DNA of 64,000 nucleotides. Origin: Symbiodinium microadriaticum (lineage: Eukaryota > Sar > Dinophyceae > Suessiales > Symbiodiniaceae). Position 1 is the stretch's first letter. Every line of letters begins with the position of its first letter. The notes beneath the pieces were generated by a model. The model saw only the letters and a program-made list of their open reading frames with translations, was not told the DNA's origin and did not search any database. Below are positions 31,880 to 42,710 of the stretch, piece after piece. The stretch lies in NCBI GenBank assembly GCA_001939145.1, contig LSRX01000719.1, forward strand, positions 306,305 through 370,304, given 5' to 3'. The position numbers and the translations under genes are program-made.

Positions 31880-33143
31880 ATGTTCTCGTGGTCCTTGGGA
31901 TGCTTCGACCTGCAGCCCCGCCGTAAAAAGCGTTCCCGCGGGTTGGCCCCGAACACCATGAGTATGAGTGATGAGGTCTCGAAAGTATCCTCGACGTCAA
32001 CAACAGAAAGCCTGTCGACTCGCCGTGCTCAGGAGAAGCAGTTTGTCCAGAGGCATGACTCCGAAAACAGCGAGATTTGGTATCTCGTGTGCACCGCTTG
32101 GCTGGATAAGTGGAAGGCCTTCGTAACTGGAAAGGCTGGCCCCCCCGGTCCGATCACCAACGAGACGTTGGTTCGCCCAGATGGCACTCCCTTCCCAGGA
32201 AAGAGGGCTGTGGAGCACTTCCGCGGGGTGAATGCAGAAGTGTGGAAGTACTTGCAGTCTCGCCACGGAGGAGGGCCGGAAATCATTCGCACCAAGCAGA
32301 TCAAGCTCTATGTTGAGAATGCTGCACCCAACCCAAACGTGTGGTCCAGCGGCCCTCAGATCTCAAGTGCCTTGGCCATTGTGAAATCGTCCTTCACGGG
32401 ATCTCCGGCCATTGCTCCGATGTGTACTCCGGTAAAGAGCCAGCCCATGGCCCCGGCTGTGGCGCCTTCGCAGGGCAAGGTGACCTGCGACAAGTGCGAT
32501 GGACCACATGCCACGGAGAATTGCCCCCATTTCAAAAAGCCCCGAGAGAAGCATCCGGATGCTTGGTGCTTGAAAGGCAAGGCCAAGCTTGTTGGCGCCG
32601 CCGAGTCCGAGGCAAAGTTCGTCAGCCGCGCCCGCGTTGTTCGCCAACCGGGAGACGGCTCATGCATGTTCCACTCGGTTTCGTATGGACTTGGCGACGG
32701 AAGCACAGCCGGGTCACTGCGTAAGAGCGTGGCGGACACCATCGCCGCATACCCCAACATGCAGATCTTGGAGACACCCATAGCAGAGTGGATCCGGATG
32801 GATGCCAACGTCGGCGTCAGCTCGTATGTCCAAAGCCTCCGGGGAGGTGCCTGGGGCGGCGGAATCGAGCTGGCCGTTCTTGCACAGATGATACTTGGCA
32901 TTCTTCTGGTTTGCGCTTAGGACTGTAGCTTTCTAGGTGTCTATATGAACAGTAATATAAGGAGGCCGAAAATTTAACTTTTACGAGGGGTTCAGAAGTC
33001 AGCCAAGGAAAAAGGTTAACATCGAAGTCTACGAAGCTCGCCGCGGAGGGTACGCCCGCATTGCTCGATTCGGCTCAGGTGGTCGTACCGTGCCGATCCT
33101 GTACCAGGGTCGCTTGCACTATGACGCGCTCGTGCTGAACTGA
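31880..33143 (+). CDS. DUSP-zinc knuckle-OTU cysteine protease (deubiquitinase-like), two exons
   Basis: Exons 31880-32886 and 33008-33143 join to 380 residues. Residues about 65-145 match the DUSP domain of ubiquitin-specific proteases (WYLVCTAWLDKWKAF, GPITNETLV, HFRGVNAEVWKYL, GGGPEI). Cys203, Cys206, His210 and Cys215 form a C-X2-C-X3-H-X4-C knuckle. Residues about 250-380 are an OTU protease: PGDGSCMFH holds the catalytic Asp259 and Cys262, WGGGIELAVL is the conserved middle motif, and LHYDALVLN at the C-terminus gives the catalytic His373. It should cleave ubiquitin or a ubiquitin-like protein from substrates. The ATG at 31880 was chosen because a pyrimidine-rich tract and an AG (31860-31861) lie just before it. 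The frame is open further upstream, and Met27 (31958) is an alternative start. DUSP with OTU is an unusual pairing. Confidence 0.88.
32887..33007 (+). other. GA-AG intron in the OTU protease gene (121 nt)
   Basis: The exon ends TTGCACA, the intron begins GATGATACTTGG and ends CAGCCAAG, and the next exon begins GAAAAAGG. The spliced protein reads ELAVLAQ then KKVNIEVYEARRGG, the expected OTU core. Without splicing the frame ends at 32920 and lacks the catalytic histidine. No GT or GC donor gives this join. Confidence 0.8.
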
Positions 33144-33533
33144 GCAGTTCCAGCTGTGCGATTCCCGAATCTATGTGAACTTCCCCTTTTTTCTGAGAAC
33201 ACCCAAATGCCGCACTGAAGCAAAAAAAAACCGCGCCTCTCTTGCGCGGCTGCTGCTAAATACATTTACATTGAATACACATAGATACTTATGATACTTA
33301 TGATCATGCACATATACAGTTTCTGGTATCTTTGATGAACCAGAGTATTTGGCATTGGGTTCCTGTGCTTTCTGTCCCAAAGGGACAGATGCCACTTGAC
33401 CAGGATGGGCAGAAAAAAAGCAGCCAATGAGGCCAGGTGGCCTTGAACCACAGACCGTCCTTGTTTCGCCAGGAGCGCGGCAGCGCGACACCTAAAACCA
33501 AGGAATTCCCAACTCCCGTTCCCGGAAGCCCAG
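33144..33533. other. 3' region of the protease gene
   Basis: It contains a run of nine A (33222-33230) directly followed by a small hairpin, CCGCGC...GCGCGG, at 33231-33249. No further gene is visible until the exon at 33534. Confidence 0.5.
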
Positions 33534-33602
33534 GTGGACCGGACGAAGTTCTTATCATGGAACGAGACCGCCTGGATCTCCGGCGCGGAGGCATCCTTTG
33601 CG
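33534..33602 (+). CDS. EF-hand-like exon after the protease gene
   Basis: The exon lies between CCCAG and a textbook GTATGT donor. It reads VDRTK (end of a loop) then FLSWNETAWISGAEASFA. Its phenylalanine start and glycine at spacer position 12 line up with FKMAVKDVGFAG and FRFGCQAMGYKG of the EF-hand gene upstream. If it belongs to that gene, the protease gene is nested in its intron. Another frame (contains EVLIMERDRLDLRRGG) is also open, so this is tentative. Confidence 0.35.
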
Positions 33603-35049
33603 GTATGTCATATCAAGTTATGTTGCGTTTTCGTGTCGGTAGTTTCGTGTAAAGATGTATAATGTAAGAATTGGAAACGGACACCTACTGCAATATGATG
33701 TACAGGCAATGGTGAAAGTCGTACCCGCTTTTGTGCATGTACAGCAGAGCATGCGGGAAAGCCGTGCCCACAATGCTAAACGCCTAGTAAGTGCATGATT
33801 TTGCAAGCAAGCCGTTTCGGTACTGTTTTAACATGTTGGAAACATGTCAACACCATGTAAGTGCAGGGTTTGGCAGTCGCCATCGGGACGTAGTTTGAAG
33901 TGCATATTTGTTGCGCTTACGTGGTGAATTGCTGTTCGGAGTGGTATTGCAAAGGGCCAAGGGAAAACATTTGTGAGTTACCGGTGCTGTCGAATCTACT
34001 GGCCGGACAAGGCGCGGAAGCATTCTGCGGCGGCACCATGAAAGCAAGCTAAGAGGTCCCTACTTAGACTAGTAATGTATTCACGGACATGAATGCATGC
34101 ATGCATGCAGGTCCTAGACACCGATATTTGTATCTAGTTCTTTGTCTTTGCCTCTCTGTCGCCACACTTTCCTCTCTGGCAGGTCTGTGTCTGCGAACTC
34201 TGCATGGAGACATTGTCGGGCATAAGGGCTTCAAGACCCTCAAGAGTAGACGCTTGCAGCTTGCAGGGCTAGCAAGATCGGACAGTCTACCAGGCAGTTT
34301 GGGAATTTGTGCGAAAATCAACACGGCAGTGGGAGGGTTTTGCGTTGGCAAACTAATTGTAAGATGGTATGTGAAACAGCTCCAACAGCAGCGCCTGTGT
34401 CAATCGGTACATCTGTGGCCCCTCCGAGATACCGACAGTCCCGCCGACACGCATCGATGTTGGCATGAAGACGATCTCGGGGCCTCCCGGGCTGCAAGCA
34501 CCAGACTTGGGACTTACCGTGCTTGGAAGGTTTTGGGTCTAAAGGTCTTGGAGACCGTTCATATGCAGGAGGGTTTGCACGTCTGTTCGGGTTTGCGCCA
34601 CAATTTCCGGAGAAAATGTCTGTCAGCGATTGGATGTAGAGTTCGAAGTTGGCTCAGAACTTGCATTTTGAGACACACTGTAAAGCCCGTACTTTTTAGA
34701 AAGCATCGCCTGTAGTCCTAACACCTGTAACCCGGCATGACCAGTATTAGGCCGATGTCAGCAAGAACCATATGGCTTCCGGTTGCCTTATTGTCAGATT
34801 GGATCATTCACCTGGGATCCGGATGACAACACTCCCGATCCCTAAGACCAAAACCCTTCCCTTTCCGAGCCTGCTTACAGTTCGAGCTGTCGAAAGGATT
34901 GTGCGTCGGGGCTTTTGCTCTGAGCGCAAATGGAAGATCAACTCGCACAGTCCTCTATGCAGCAGGCTTATTCGTTTCACTTCGGCAAACTTTGTCGACT
35001 TCGTGAACATCGCAACCCCTTGAGCCCCTGTTGATGTGTGTCTGCCCAG
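33603..35049. other. Mixed non-coding stretch
   Basis: A 208-codon frame (34089-34715) has a hydrophobic start but no recognisable domain and no splice or homology support. The dispersed repeat at 34731-34829 lies here. Confidence 0.4.
34731..34829. repeat. Dispersed repeat, copy A
   Basis: CCCGGCATGACCAG followed by CAGCAAGAACCAT and GTCAGATTGGATCATTC recurs at 62109-62206 with roughly ten substitutions over about 90 bases. Confidence 0.8.
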
Positions 35050-35349
35050 GAATTTCACCAAGCTCACAAAGCAGCAGCAGAGGCCAGCGACCGGGAAGAG
35101 GTTTTAAAGGCCTGCAGTCGTTTTGGGCGGTGAGTATTAGCGTCCGAGGTTTGTCCGCGAGGTATGACATGATCCGACACACTCCACCTGGTACCGTCGG
35201 TGTAGAATTTCGCTTTCGACGCCAAGACCGGAACAGTCGCAGCCAACTATCGTCCATGTTGAGAAAAGTCGAACAGATGCGAAATGAGAAGCAGAAGGTG
35301 AACAGCCAACAACAGGCCGGCCTTCTCGCAGGCACAGATGTATCTAGAG
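35050..35349 (+). CDS. Possible 3' end of an unknown gene
   Basis: An exon-like island after CCCAG (35050-35100) reads EFHQAHKAAAEASDREE, up to GAGAG|GTTTT-type sequence. A second island ends in a stop near 35352 and reads QLSSMLRKVEQMRNEKQKV then NSQQQAGLLAGTDVSRA, a charged helical tail. Both have coding-like composition. Joining them, or linking them to the EF-hand gene upstream, is inference. Confidence 0.3.
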
Positions 35350-35354
35350 CCTAG

Positions 35355-38354
35355 AAGCATTCACAACGATCGTCTGCGTGTGTATAAGTATGTATCATGC
35401 TCTGAGTGGGTGTATATCCGTGTGATTATCTAGTCTTCAACACAGCAACGAGAGTACGTAACCAGTCGCCAGGCGAGCAGATGCTGTGTCGCGCGACTTC
35501 CGCGTGCGCACGAAGCGTTTCGAGGGCCGCGCACGTGGAGAGCTTCCTGTGGCTGGTCCGAAGGGATGGCAGACAGTAGCGCTTCGTACAAGCTGCAATT
35601 ATAAAATTATAAGCGGGCCTTGGGTGCATACATTCCTGTAGACTTGAACAGAAAAGCCGAACCAAGAACCAATTCCTAAACTTCGCTTCCTCAACTCAGC
35701 TACTGAAACCTAATGGGCCATCCCAGGACAGCAGCCCCACTGCCGGCACCAGCATCTTTGCACCCGGCTTGAAGCAGCCCGGTCGCGATGGTAAACGAGT
35801 CAGACGCGCAGGGTTCAGGGATCCGGGGTAAGGACAAATAATCTTAAAGGAACTGTAGCTGTCGAGCTGCGTTTCTCCTACCTAACGGCCCACTGCTGCA
35901 TAGACGATTTTGCAGCGAAAAGACATGCGAGTGTAATATTAGCTGCTGGTCGCTTTGTGAAGTTTATTGGGAAATGTGATTGCCTGAAGGCCCGTGCTGC
36001 AGAAGAGGAAGGTTCTTCTGGCAATCAGAGCGGACGAACATGAGTCGTTGTCCACCGTCCAGCCACACAACGAAAATCCCCAAGTCCAAACATTATCCGG
36101 CTGGCGTCTTAGGGATCATGCTATGTCTATGCAGTCTTCTGACAGTTTTGCTGAATAAAGACGGCCTTTCTGTATGTTAGTTGTTCAGCTAGTTGTACAG
36201 TCTTGCAGATTGACCACCGCCCTCCATCCTCAAGGGGCAGCTCTGCATGCAAGGGGTCTTACTCTTACTGCGTTTGCCTGCATGCTTCTAAAGAAGAGGA
36301 AACCAAAAGAAGCCAAGAAAGTACTTGCGAGGCCTTACAGTAGGACCTTAGGAAGGGTCGCATTGTTTTGCGGTGCATACTCGTTACCGAAATTTCGTTT
36401 GCCTGACTGCAATCACAGCAACCCTTCATCATGCCTAGTCCTCAGCTCTTCAGGTTCAACGAGCATCTTCCCAAAGCTCGGTCTACGCCAGCCCTGCATT
36501 CTTTGCGGGACTCGAGAGGGAGCAGGGTGAGGCATAGGCAACAAGCAACGAGGGAGGGGGGTCTCGGCAGCGGAAGATTGAGGGTTGAAATTGTTGAGAG
36601 CTGTGGTTATCTTGGCGTTTGTGGTGTTTGGGTTATACTATACCTGATTTAGAGAGTTTACGAACCTGGCTAGCGGTCAGACTCAGCGCTACCACACGTC
36701 CAGTTTCTAGTACGGTCCAACGATGGTAGTAGCAACCACCGTCCATGGAGTGTGGGTTTTTGGGAGAAGGGGGTGGACCGGGTAGGCGAGCAATGCAGCT
36801 AGTGCAGAACAACGAGCAGCAGCATGAGATGGTAGCAATATCTTACATCAGCAACTAGATGCAGCAAGACTTCTCACAGCGAAGAACCGAGCCAAGAAAA
36901 AACATCCTCATTGCAAGCATGAGGCCACTTGGGGAGGCCTGGCTTCGCTCCCCTAAGATTTTGAACCCCAAGACCCCAGCCCGAAAACCCGAAACCCGGA
37001 AGCCTAAGACCCACCCAAAAACCTGAACCCTAAAACCCTGAATTTCTTTAATCCAAATCTCATGGCCACCTTTTGCCAGGGGCGCCCTGCCGACTTCCGC
37101 TTCGATGGCCTCGACCGCGACTTCCTGGCGAAGTCAGCTGCTGGTCGGTTACTAAAATAAACCCCATAAAGGAACCCCGGTAATACCTAATAATACGAAT
37201 CATGATCATCATCACCATCACCATCATCCTAGTCATCAGAAGTCATCACAACAATAAGGCTGTTTGTGCTCTTGCAATTAGAAGTCTAAGTATTAGCAAT
37301 TTGCAATAGTACTAGTAAGAATGTCAATAGTAATGGCAAATGCAAACAGCAATTGCTGGTAGAGTACATAGGTATCGTCCCGGGTCTTGGCAGAAGCCAA
37401 ATCCCAACGTATCCCCAAAGCCTAACTTTAAGGCCCTTTGAGGGTATAGTATACTGCACTAAATATACTTTACTATACGGTACTGTACCCTATTGCGCTG
37501 TACTCAAAATTTTACTCGACCAGACTTTACCAGACTACTATAGTGGGCTCAGCTGGCAGCAGAAGGCGTATTTCTTGCGCATACTGCCCTTGCAGGGACC
37601 AGACATAGCTTCTGACATGGCCAGGGCTTGCAATCACAGCAATCCTGAAACAACTTTCTGTGACATCATAAAGTCTGAACCGACCCAACACCGCATTCCT
37701 CATGACCCATGATCACGACGACAGTTTGATCTTGTGTTTGGTGTTGTTTAACCGGAGATCTTGTGTCGAAGCCATTTCGCCACATAGCTTAGAGAAGAAA
37801 GCACTCAACACACCCAAGGCGCGACACTCGGCACTATGTCAGAGGTTAAGGCTTCACACCCGGAATGTACATGCCTGCTTAGGGCACCCCACACCCCCTG
37901 TAACAAGCATGGTGAATCCGAACAGCGCGATCGAAATGCCAGAGGCGACCCAAACCCTGACCATTTAAATTTTGGACCCTCCAAGCCGCAATCTGCCAAC
38001 CCCTAACGCTTTCGGCTGTGTCCAAGTTGATACAGCTTCAAGACCGAATCCCTTAAGACATGTGCGAGCCTGAATTTCTTGGAAAGGCGAAACTCAACAC
38101 CCCCACAAAGCCCAATACCGAAAGCCCTACATCAACCCCCAAACCCAGAGCAAAAGGCCTAAAATGAGTAAAACCCGTGGCAACAAAAAGAAGTCCTCAA
38201 CCGTAACCCCAAAGCCCTAAACCTAAATCCCTAAGCCCTACTACCTTTTCCCACTGGTCCGGGAGGAGGGAGCTTTACTTTGTGTGACGTCGACTTCGCC
38301 CGATAGAGCCCGCCTGGATTGCCCGAGTTGTGAGAATGTAAATCCCTAAACTCT
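35355..38354. other. Telomere-like filler with weak exon candidates
   Basis: Telomere-like words cluster at 36960-37045, a CAT/ATC run at 37205-37240, and further words at 38080-38245. An island after GCCAG at 37081 reads PADFRFDGLDRDFLAKS and resembles the end of an EF loop, but is not called. Another copy of the dispersed GCCTGG...GAGTTGTGAG motif lies at 38311-38335. Confidence 0.4.
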
Positions 38355-38475
38355 GGGAAATCCCTTCGGCGACCATCGTAGAGAAGATTAGCATGGCCCC
38401 TGCGCAAGGATGACACGCACAACTCGAGATAGCATGACGCCTGCGTACGGATGACACGCACAACTCGAGAAGTGT
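38355..38475 (+). ncRNA. U6 snRNA-like element, internally deleted and partly duplicated
   Basis: TCCCTTCGGCGACC (38361-38374) resembles the 5' stem-loop of U6. GAGAAGATTAGCATGGCCCC and TGCGCAAGGATGACACGCAC (38381-38420) match the U6 core almost perfectly, including most of the ACAGAGA region and the catalytic internal stem-loop. About 20 bases that normally separate these parts (the AAAATTGGAACGATAC region) are missing. A second, diverged core copy follows at 38428-38475 (AGCATGACGCCTGCGTACGG, then ATGACACGCACAACTCGAG). The missing segment and the duplication suggest a pseudogene or a rearranged copy rather than a working U6. A strongly derived functional gene cannot be excluded. Confidence 0.75.
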
Positions 38476-38501
38476 ACCAAGTGCTACCAAGTGCTACCAA
38501 G
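38474..38501. repeat. Short tandem repeat CCAAGTGCTA
   Basis: Nearly three copies directly follow the U6-like element. Confidence 0.8.
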
Positions 38502-38576
38502 CTCTGGGGGAAACTGTCACCCAGGAAGAGCTCCGAGCCCGATCTTCCAGACTGGTACCTGATCTCCGAGGGTCGC
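38502..38576 (+). CDS. Weak EF-hand-like exon
   Basis: After TACCAAG the frame reads LWGKL then SPRKSSEPDLPD (a 12-residue loop-like stretch ending in Asp) then WYLISEGR. This resembles LWHQL plus loop in the EF-hand gene. Only one acidic loop position is conserved, so the call is tentative. Confidence 0.22.
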
Positions 38577-41500
38577 CGCTGAGCCGGAAGTCAGGTTTTC
38601 ATGTTGTTTTTTGGTAGGGGAGGTGGGGGATGGCAACAAAGGGGTTCGTAAGGCTGTAGGGTTTTAAATGAGGGTTTTTCCTAAGCACGTGATATATAAG
38701 AGTTTACACTGGCTAGTTTTGAGATGTCTTGAGTGTTTTATACCGGGGCTCACAGGTTGGACTCTTAAAGTGTCAGACTTGTGATGTTGAAGCGGGGGTT
38801 TTAGGACTTAGACTCTTCTTGAGATTCAAGTTTCAGGGATTTTGGATTTACAAACACTAAAGGCTTACAGTGGTTTTGAGTCAGTTTGCAGCACCTGCAG
38901 GGCTTCTCTGGACTGACGCGTTGCCTCCGAGTTTTCGGAGATGAAGTTGCTGTGAAGGATATGAGCTTGGGCTTTGGGCTGACGGCTTTATGCAAATTGC
39001 GAGTTGGGAAATAGTGATTTAAGATTTCCGGCTGCTGGGCTTACTGGGTTTCGACGAGCTTTGGCTTTGTAGTTACTTGCATGCATCTCCGTCTCAAAAA
39101 AATGCGGCGGCATTATGCAGTCATGGAAATGCTTGGTGTTGTGGTGACAACACTGGTTTCTTTTCCAACAACGATAGATGTCAGTCGTCCTCGTTGTCGT
39201 AACTTGTACTTTTGATTCTCGCTTCCCTTGCAGTATAATGAAAGCAGTAAGACTGGTAGTGCCTTACATCAGCGTTGTAGGTACTATTGTAGTTCTTGAC
39301 CTATACGCAGGTATCATTCGTACGCTTAGGCGACGGGGAGCTTCTTGTTTTGGACCCCGTGAAGACATGAAGATTCATTGTGCAGCTTTGGAATCAGCCA
39401 CATCGGGCCACCACGTCATGAGGCAATTAGCGCATACATCCCGGAGGACCAAACCTCCAAGACTCGACATCCACACCTACATCCATGAATGAGGAGTGGT
39501 GTGTAAAGCGAAAAACTCTGAACACGTCGCCCCAAACCCCAAAACCCCAACCCGATGAACCTCCAACCCTAAACGCTTCAACCCCCAAGTCACAAACCCT
39601 ACAAACAAGGGTCGGACAAATTCGTAAGAGTACTCTGGTAGCGGCCCGATACAGCCATAGTATAGTAATAGACCCCCAACCCCGTCGAGGCCTACAGTCT
39701 CCACAGCCGAAGCCGAAGGCCGTGAGGGATGGTGTATGTCAGGAGTAACAGTGTGCAAATTCCGCCCTTTCATAGTCATGCAGCACTTTACCACACAACT
39801 TTTATCCGAGTTGTACAGGCCCCTTTTGTAATTTTAATGCTCCGGGGATGGCTTGGTTGGCTCTTTTTGGGTGCTGCTTTAGCTCGGGGTTTGAGAAGGA
39901 CCTCTTACATACAGCTGCTGGGGATGTTGAGCGATTGGGGATTCTTGAGTGGTGAATCCTTGACGCCCTGTGACTCTAATGTCTCTAAGGGACCCCGGAC
40001 TCCTAGACCAGGGCACCAAGAGCCTCACCGGGCAGGTCTGAGTGAGCACCGAGACCGTTTAATTCTGGGGTCAAGGGTTGAAGTAGTCCAGGGATGGTGT
40101 AATTTAGGGCTTCATCCGACGCTGTGGGCTGTGGCCTCTTATTTTGTGCTTGTTGCTTGCGCCTTTGCCCGCAGACGATCTAGACCCTGGAGCCGCATAT
40201 TTTCGTTCACCATTCAGACCGCTTCTTGCTAAATGCAACATCGACAAGGAAGGATTGATTCAGCAACACACCTCGAAGATGAATGAGAGCTTCAGGTTAG
40301 GTTCCCTGATACAGACCCGACATTGATTAGCTTGGGACACCTCGACTTCGGTACCCCGGCGTCCCTTCAGGATGTCCAGTTTCCACAGGACGATGTACCA
40401 TTCAAGCTTATAAGCTCCGGAACCTGACAACCACACCCTAAGCCTCAGTTCCATGCGCAGGATTTTCCATGGCCTTCGGCGGTGAAATTTGGAAAGCCCA
40501 ATACCTCTGAACGGAGAAATCTGCCTGATACCACGAAGGCATCTTGCCATAATTTAGGGCGGCAGCCCCGGACTCCGAAACTCTAGTTTTCTTAATGTCG
40601 ACTCGGCAACTAGCCCGCAAAAAACAAATTGTGCTATCGCCATTGCGCGCTCTGGGAAGGCGGATCTATCTTTCCCGTTGGCGCCACAATGCCCCGGCAA
40701 GGGGGGCTGGCCCTGCCGACACTCGGCTTTTCAGCATTTACTGTAGGGGGTTGTTTGTTTTGGTTGTTGAGGGCTTTTAGTTTAAGGATGACGAATGTAG
40801 CATCTTGTTCATTTGCATGTTTACAGGTTCGGCTCTGTCGCTTGCTTGACTTGCAGTGATATGGACTGTGTCAAGTCGTGTTCACACCACCATGTACAGC
40901 ATACTCAGAATCTGTTTTCAAGTGCCCTAAACGTTACAGCATGTGAGATCTCGCCGCGGAGTTGAGTATGATGAGGGTGTCGAGTTTGATTGTTTGCCAT
41001 ATCCCACAGAAGCCTTGTGAGATAATAGGGGTCTGAACAACGGGGAAGAGAAAGAAATGCTTTCGGGGGCTCTTAAATGTAAAACTGCCAGAAACCCTAG
41101 TGAATGTCTTACCTTGGTGGTTCCGAACGACTCCTTTGCTCGAGAGAAATATCGACATTCTACTCAGGAGTCTCCGTGTTTCATATACGGGACATCGCAA
41201 CATCAACGGTGAAGGACGATCCCAAGTCAGCGCACTTCAGAAGTCGTAAATTTGTCGCCCAGGAAAGCTGCGTCTTGTCGACACCTTCTGGGGTGGAAGC
41301 AGCGGGCCTGGTTGGAACGTCCAGAACCCCCTCCGCCCGAGCTAAGCTAAGACAAACCCTTGCTCCGTCATGTTTCCGCATAGCCACAGCAACCTGCACT
41401 TTGAAGGTGGGTACAATATGCCTTCCAAGCATAAGCCACGCTTCATGTTTCCATGTCCCGACCTGTACTCCGAAGAGTAAGACTGTCTCACGGACTATTG

Positions 41501-42509
41501 GTTCCGTCTGAGAGCTGTGGATCGCCGCGGCTTTCAGAAGCCAGGGTTTCTGCAGTGGGTACCTCGGGCCAGCTTCAGAAAGGGAGTGGCGTGGCGTGGC
41601 CCTGGCGGTCGACTGATGTTGTGGAAGTACCTGTGCCTATGTATGGTTCCCAGAAGAGTTCCAGACCTCGCAGCCCAAATCCATAATGGACCACGTGTGG
41701 GCGTATGTGAGGGGATGTGTTGCCCAGGCAAGGACATCGGCAAGCTTCTTACACCTCTGAGCCAGGGGGCTGTTCTGCCAGACGATTTGGAACGCTGGCA
41801 GAAGATGAGTCTCCCGGACTAAGGGATCTAAGGCATCTTTACATAGCGGGCTTAAAGGGTATATTGAAGCGGGCAGCTGGTACACTGGGCATCGCCACGA
41901 TTTCATCTCCCTGCTGAGATGACGTCAATGGCTACGGTTCGATCAGCCTTCCCTTCGTCCCGATCAGCCACTGCGAGTTTTCAGAAGCAGGTTTGCAGCT
42001 TCTTTGCGCAGCAGCTGGGTTTATGCCTGTATGCGTTCCAGGAGGGAGCCACCGAAGGAAGCCTTTGGGTTGGTGTAAGAGGATAGCAGCAGGAAGAATA
42101 GAAAAGAACGATAAAGCTTGCGCAGATTCAAAAAGTACAATACTTGTTTGATCGTCGAAAGTCTGGGTGAAAAATCAAAGTGTTCGATGTGCTTTTCAAG
42201 GGAGCTCCCTCTCAGGATCGCAGTCGGAGGGATCGACCCTCCACTTGTCTTTTGGTCTTACCTGTGCATGAAAGCCCCGTAGTATCCGTGTTTCTTCCAG
42301 ATGACGGCTCGTTAACATTTTGTGATGTGAGCTGGGGGTTGCTTCAATTGAAAAAATCGGGAAGTAGAGGTCCGTTTACCAGTATAGGGATCCTGTTACT
42401 TATGCTTTGGCAGTCTCCAGACTCTAGACTCTAGACCACGCCTGATTCTGCAACCTCCCAACCCCGAGCCCTTCAAGCCCGAGTTTCTCACCCCAAGCCC
42501 CAGGCAGCC
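38577..42509. other. Filler, one weak exon
   Basis: Telomere-like words lie near 39520-39600 and 40920-40950. At 40175, after CCCGCAG and a pyrimidine-rich tract, DDLDPGAAYF resembles the link after an EF loop (compare AEIDPPLAEMM). Frames between 41.1 and 41.8 kb overlap on both strands and are not called. Confidence 0.35.
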
Positions 42510-42710
42510 TATTATAGTATAATATATTATAACTTAAATTATAACATATTATATTGTATTGTATTATATTATATTATATTATATTATATTATATTATATT
42601 ATATTATATTATATTATATCATATTATACTATCTTATTATATTATATTATATTGTACTATAGTATATCATTTTATAGTAGTTCTATTGCATTATTGTATT
42701 ATCTAATACC
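42510..42710. repeat. ATATT pentanucleotide AT-rich island
   Basis: Long TATAT/ATATT units form the most AT-rich block of the window. A shorter ATATC/CATAT block follows at 42980-43020. Confidence 0.95.

Noticed and set aside
34089-34715. 208-codon plus frame with a hydrophobic start
   Set aside because: No recognisable motif, no splice signals and mixed composition; kept only as a weak possibility.
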